Source: Rotaria sordida (lineage: Eukaryota; Rotifera; Eurotatoria; Philodinida; Philodinidae). Taken from it: a stretch of DNA of 64,000 nucleotides. The notes beneath the pieces are model-generated. The model was not told the origin of the DNA and made no database searches. It saw only the letters and a program-made list of their open reading frames with translations. Location of the stretch: positions 1-64,000 of the forward strand of contig CAJNOL010000018.1 of the NCBI GenBank assembly GCA_905250125.1, read 5' to 3'. A program made the position numbers and the translations under genes. Shown in pieces: positions 59,866 to 64,000 of the stretch; the stretch's first letter is position 1, and the number at the start of each line of letters is the position of its first letter.

Positions 59866-61227
59866 TTATCCATCAGTATTTTTGTTTTTTTTTGACTGAT
59901 ATTTAATATATATAACAGTAAATCCAAAAATTAATGAAGCTAAAATAACAACAACAAATAAAATTAAAATAAAACCTATAGGTCCTAAAAGTTTTGGATT
60001 AATCATATAACCAATAAGCAATGGAATAGTTGCATCACCAGCTGAACCACCAACCGCTAAAATTGACATTCTTAGCCCTGTTAAAGATATTTGTTTTTCT
60101 ATAAAGGCAATTACTGATGCATAAATTGATCCAGCAGATATTCCAAAAAAAATTGAACCAATCCATAAAACCAATGATGATTTATTAAAAATCAATAATA
60201 ATAATATTGAACCAATACTACCAATTAAATCTGAAATAAGCATTTGTAATGGAGAAAATTTTAATGATAATGGAATACCACAAAGACGACTGAATGCAAA
60301 TGATGCCCAAAAAGCAGAATTAAGATATGCAGCTATATCTTTTTCAAAATGTAATTGTAAAATTGCATAAGTATGTATATAGGAACCAAAACCTATTTCA
60401 CCACCAATATATACAAGAATAAATAATGTCATTAAACCAAGAATTACATAATTTTCAGATGATTTTGTTCGATCATCAGATTTAATATTAATTGTTTCAT
60501 TTTGTGTATTCTCTGAAATGAATTCTTTATTTTCCAAAACAATTTCTTGATTTTTTCTTAAACAAAATTCATCACGTATAGCATAAATTAAAAGCCATAT
60601 TACATTAGGTATATGTAAAAGACCAATTAACCAATATGCATAATGCCATTGATCAATAGGACTTGATTTTTGAAGAAATGGTGCAATAATTAATGGCGAA
60701 AAAAAAGCACCAATACCAAATGCACCATGAAGTGCTTGTAAAAATGGATTAACATTCATTTGTTCATAATGACGTATAGTTAAAATTTGTGTTAAAGTAT
60801 CAACTAAACCACCTGCAAAACTCCACATGAAATGGACAATAATCATTAATATAAGATGATACATAAATGGAATAATTAGTGTTGTTATACACATTATAAA
60901 AACTGTAAATATTAAAAATGTTCGACCAAATCGTGGAAAACGATCAAAAAGAATTCCACCAATGAGAGTACCAATTAAATAACCAATTGAACGTGTAAAT
61001 AATATATAAATAACACGATCTAATGGTGATTTTGTTTGTTCAACAAATTTAAGTAATGTTGGTCCAAAAAGACCGGCACCAAATCCCAGTGATAAAAATG
61101 TATAAAATAAAGCAAGAAAATAAATAATAGAAGGTTTTGTATCAGATTTTTTCGTTGATTTCTTTTCATTATTATGAGACCCAACATAACTATGAAGAGA
61201 AACAATTGATGTTGACAACGAAAGCAT
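59866..61227 (-). CDS. MFS transporter, MFSD4/NaGLT1-like, single exon
   Basis: Integral membrane transporter of the major facilitator superfamily. The 453-aa frame is uninterrupted, starts at a Met with cytosolic N-terminus (about 33 polar residues), and shows about 12 hydrophobic helices split by a central polar loop around residue 215-260 rich in Asn/Glu/Lys. Seen: GAGLFGPTLLKFVEQT in TM1, a motif-A-like GGILFDRFPRFGR between TM2 and TM3, GGLVDTLTQIL in TM4, LQALHGAFGIGAFFSPLI in TM5, and a second-half ISAGSIYASVIAF. The D-T-x-x-Q in TM4 and the H-G-x-F-G in TM5 resemble MFSD4-type proteins, which include a sodium/glucose transporter; the substrate here is unknown. It is convergent with ADI1 (98 bp between stop codons) and is the only intronless gene in the window. 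Confidence 0.82.
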   Translation of the reverse strand: MLSLSTSIVSLHSYVGSHNNEKKSTKKSDTKPSIIYFLALFYTFLSLGFGAGLFGPTLLKFVEQTKSPLDRVIYILFTRSIGYLIGTLIGGILFDRFPRFGRTFLIFTVFIMCITTLIIPFMYHLILMIIVHFMWSFAGGLVDTLTQILTIRHYEQMNVNPFLQALHGAFGIGAFFSPLIIAPFLQKSSPIDQWHYAYWLIGLLHIPNVIWLLIYAIRDEFCLRKNQEIVLENKEFISENTQNETINIKSDDRTKSSENYVILGLMTLFILVYIGGEIGFGSYIHTYAILQLHFEKDIAAYLNSAFWASFAFSRLCGIPLSLKFSPLQMLISDLIGSIGSILLLLIFNKSSLVLWIGSIFFGISAGSIYASVIAFIEKQISLTGLRMSILAVGGSAGDATIPLLIGYMINPKLLGPIGFILILFVVVILASLIFGFTVIYIKYQSKKNKNTDG

Positions 61228-63403
61228 ACTATTGTCGATGTTTTTTTTCTTGATGTTGCACTGTTTTTATTCTTATCAAACGTTACTTAATTTACATCAT
61301 ATCTATATAAAAAAAAATACTAAAAGGCAAAATTAATTGAAATATCTAGTATGGCTTCTTTTTTTAGAAAAGCAATTATTTTTAAAGGCGAATTAAATAA
61401 TCTACTAGTGATGTAACTTTTCAATTCCATAAAATCATGTTCTATAATTTTAATTAACATTTAAATAGAATCAATTGAATATAATTGAAAAAAGAACAAC
61501 ATTACAAATCACATAGGCCTAGATGTGCTATTTGACACATTATGTTTTTGAAGCTGGATATCGGTTATTTATACAAATATTACAAACAACTGTATCGTAC
61601 GAGTCTTAGAAAAATGTTACCGTCATTCATTCAAAGAATATCTAGTCAGCATTACCATCAACATAAATATTCATAGATGCCGGTAGTCTACTTGCTTACA
61701 CGAATAAATATCTTCTCTGAAAGAACTTTTCTTAACAAACCTTTTTCTTTCTTGAAATATATGGAATTAACTCAACAATACCTAGAAATATCTACTAATA
61801 CTGAAAAGTATTATTTGCGTATTTTTCACTCGCAAATACCATGAAACATAGTAAAACAATTTCATATTAAAATAATCAACTAAAAGTTAGAAAAATGTGT
61901 AAAAATATTTAAAAGTGAATTTTTTCTCTTCATTAAGAAAGTGAAAATTATAGTTTGAAACTGTTTGCCTATATATTTTACATTGTTTGACTATAGAAAT
62001 ATGATAGTGTTATCATGCTTCAGATTTAAAAAGCATATTTTACTTATAAAATGTATTAATGTACAGTTTTATAGTCGTCAATGTTCTGAATATGCTAAAA
62101 ACAAGTGTCTAGTTAAAAATACTAATTTCTTAACATTTTGTAAATGTTTTATCAAGGCAGAATTTATCAAAAATCATTCCCAGTTTCATATCAAAACATG
62201 AATCACTTTTGTTTTTCAATGTAAGCGAATATATAATGCATATTACTAGAATTTTTTTCAAGTGTTAATGGAAGTAACTTGCATGTGATTTGAAATTGTT
62301 AGGTATTTGTATAAATTACTAATACTCACAATAAATGAATGGAAAAAAGCTTACGAGGGAAGGTCTCCAATTGATAGATGCTTTTGGAGTCGAGACTATG
62401 TGCATTATATAGACCCAAATGTGCTATGAACATCCTAAAAGGAGTTTGTGTCCTTAGATAATTGTTGGGGAGATTCTGCACTTTTACAATATTTTTTTAA
62501 AATGAATATCATGGCAACAGAAAAACGTATTTTCGAATTTCGACTTGAAACTTTGTAGAGACAGGTCTTAACAAGAGTAGTTTATTGCTTTTATCCTGAA
62601 ATAAGAACATCACATCTACCGATTTATATGAGCGATGTAAAAGATACACTTTTGCCATTATTGTATTTGAGAATAGGCACAAAATCATTTTTTCTGTTAC
62701 CATGGCATTGATTTAAAAAAATATCGTAAAAGTACAGTATCTTCGCAGCAGGAAGCTAAGAGCGCGAACTCTTTTTCAGCATATTCATAGGTCATCAGAG
62801 TCTATATAATGCACATAGTCTCGACTCAAAAGCAATTTATCAATTAGAGCACTCTCCTCTTTAAACAATTTTTAGGGAAAGTCTGATTTATATTGACTCC
62901 CTTATTAGTAAAAATTCCTGCTGATTTTTCAAAATTTACCTTATTGAAGAAACTTATATTTTTGAGCATATTCTATGCATAAGCAAAGAATAAAATTTAG
63001 AAAAAAAATTAAAAGATTATTTAGACTTTGTTAGAACATTTCTAATTAATAAAATACATTCTATCGACTAGTACAACTGTCCTTTCACGTATATACTATC
63101 ATCTATCAAATATAAATGTTTTAATTCAAGTATTCATTCAATACTTCGTTAAACGCACATATTCTTTATAAATAAAACATACTTTTTTTTGTTCAATGTT
63201 AATTTTGTTACAATAAATAATATAAAATTAGTGATCATTTGATCCTTTTTTTTACCTTGTAATCTTCTTTTCTTTCAAATGAAAAAGTTTTTCAATTGTC
63301 ACAGTAAAGATTTTTTTATTTGTTTAATGAAATTCATTGAGCTAGATTAATCAAAACAGAGAATAATAATAAATTATTATACAAAAAACAACATCTGACA
63401 TGC
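61228..63403. other. Intergenic, with a foldback
   Basis: Promoter side of the MFS gene at left, 3' flank of the selenoprotein O homologue at right. Apart from the palindrome at 62354-62870 I see only AT-rich DNA and a few short frames without homology. Confidence 0.5.
62354..62870. repeat. Long palindrome (foldback element)
   Basis: The left arm begins GAGGGAAGGTCTCCAATTG and the right arm ends ATCAATTAGAGCACTCTCCT; both contain TCGAGACTATGTGCATTA in inverse orientation, extending to an exact match of 25 bp, and go on through GCACTTTTACAATATTTTTT / the inverse. Arms about 180 bp, centre about 160 bp. Confidence 0.85.
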
Positions 63404-64000
63404 TTAAGATGAACACGAAATAATGATCTTTTTTGCCCATTCCGGAGATGCTTTTGCATAATCATTCATATCAGGTTGTTCATCATAAGGATGTCGAAGT
63501 AAATGAAAAAGTCGATCAATTTCATTAAAATCACCTTTTTGTGCTTTTTCAATTGCTATTTGAGCCATGTAATTTCTTAAAATATATTTTGGATTAATAC
63601 GATTCATTTGTTCACGACGAATTTTATTAGCATAACTACCTTCTAATGCTAATCTTTGTTTATATACATAATACCAATGTTCATTTTGTATTTCATTAGG
63701 AATAATATCGTCGGCAAGTTGTCTCCAAAATCTAGTATAATCAATATGATATAAATCTAATAAACGAAGAATTTCTTCATAAAGCCATTTATCAGATTGA
63801 AGATAAAATGTTAAACCAAGTTTTTTACGCATTAAATTATCATATGTACGATTAAAATATAACCAAAATTCATATTGTTCATTTATCGGATATGTTGATT
63901 CAATTAATGAATCAAATGCTAAACGTAATTTAGCAAGATTCCATGCAGCTATCGATGGTTGTCGATCAAATGCATATCGACCTTCATCATCTGAATGATT
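63404..64000 (-). CDS. SELENOO: Selenoprotein O homologue (protein AMPylase), Cys form, C-terminal part
   Basis: Mitochondrial pseudokinase-fold enzyme that transfers AMP to Ser/Thr/Tyr in redox-related proteins. The last 198 codons are present in one open exon that runs off the window's right edge. Seen: DEGRYAFDRQPSIAAWNLAK near the upstream edge, MRKKLGL, NPKYILRNYMAQIAIEKAQK with GDFNEI after it, and LLRHPYDEQP. The protein ends CSS; in vertebrates the corresponding position, three from the end, is selenocysteine (USS). Here the codon is TGT, so it is a Cys homologue and needs no SECIS element. The N-terminal catalytic part lies outside the window. Confidence 0.9.
   Translation of the reverse strand, partial: NHSDDEGRYAFDRQPSIAAWNLAKLRLAFDSLIESTYPINEQYEFWLYFNRTYDNLMRKKLGLTFYLQSDKWLYEEILRLLDLYHIDYTRFWRQLADDIIPNEIQNEHWYYVYKQRLALEGSYANKIRREQMNRINPKYILRNYMAQIAIEKAQKGDFNEIDRLFHLLRHPYDEQPDMNDYAKASPEWAKKIIISCSS

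Noticed and set aside
1..64000. CRISPR arrays, prokaryotic operons, ribosome binding sites, tRNA or rRNA genes
   Set aside because: The window is eukaryotic; I saw no regularly spaced direct repeats, rRNA core motifs or convincing tRNA A/B boxes. A tRNA scan was not possible by eye.

Overview
This is intron-rich, AT-rich eukaryotic nuclear DNA from an invertebrate animal. Twelve protein-coding genes are recognisable, and eleven could be spliced on paper into complete reading frames with GT-AG introns and matching phases. Many introns are only about 45-60 nt. The gene set (CELF, dynactin subunit 6, GlcNAc-transferase II, carnitine acetyltransferase, selenoprotein O homologue) is animal. A Penelope-like retroelement, several DNA-transposon families present as small relics, and GGGTGT-rich tracts resembling the TGTGGG telomere repeat reported for bdelloid rotifers make a bdelloid rotifer the best guess. 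That assignment is inference, not proof.

Layout. 0.5-1.5 kb: Rab-type GTPase (-). 1.5-8.6 kb: gene-poor, with a deleted hAT transposon carrying flanking 8-bp duplications, then purine/pyrimidine-rich DNA upstream of CELF. 8.6-15.1 kb: CELF/Bruno-like splicing regulator (+) with two probable alternative first exons. 15.6-18.1 kb: SLC35E1-like nucleotide-sugar/triose-phosphate-type transporter (-), convergent with CELF. 18.1-26.3 kb: repeat-rich, with a short hAT-like element, a decayed Penelope-like retroelement with reverse transcriptase and GIY-YIG-like parts, GGGTGT hairpins and a long foldback. 26.3-29.9 kb: ZFR-like protein (+) with zinc finger, dsRNA-binding domain and DZF domain. 30.15-30.25 kb: 100-N gap. 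31.2-34.7 kb: F-box/LRR protein (-). 35.5-36.2 kb: mariner-like relic. 36.9-37.9 kb: dynactin subunit 6 (-). 38-44 kb: gene-poor, with a MULE-like element that has terminal repeats and target duplication, and a second copy of the hAT-like element interrupted by another foldback transposon. 44.1-48.6 kb: MGAT2 (+). 48.8-56.5 kb: carnitine acetyltransferase (+). 56.7-59.8 kb: acireductone dioxygenase (+). 59.9-61.2 kb: single-exon MFSD4-like transporter (-). 63.4-64.0 kb: C-terminal part of a selenoprotein O homologue with Cys in place of Sec (-).

The genes do not form a pathway; this is ordinary animal synteny. The most striking structure is a set of long imperfect palindromes (roughly 0.45-1.1 kb) sitting in intergenic DNA and in the large introns of the CRAT and F-box genes. 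They share sub-motifs, so at least some belong to one foldback-element family, and their transcripts should form long hairpins. Carnitine acetyltransferase has both a candidate mitochondrial presequence and a C-terminal SKL, with an internal Met positioned to make a shorter form.
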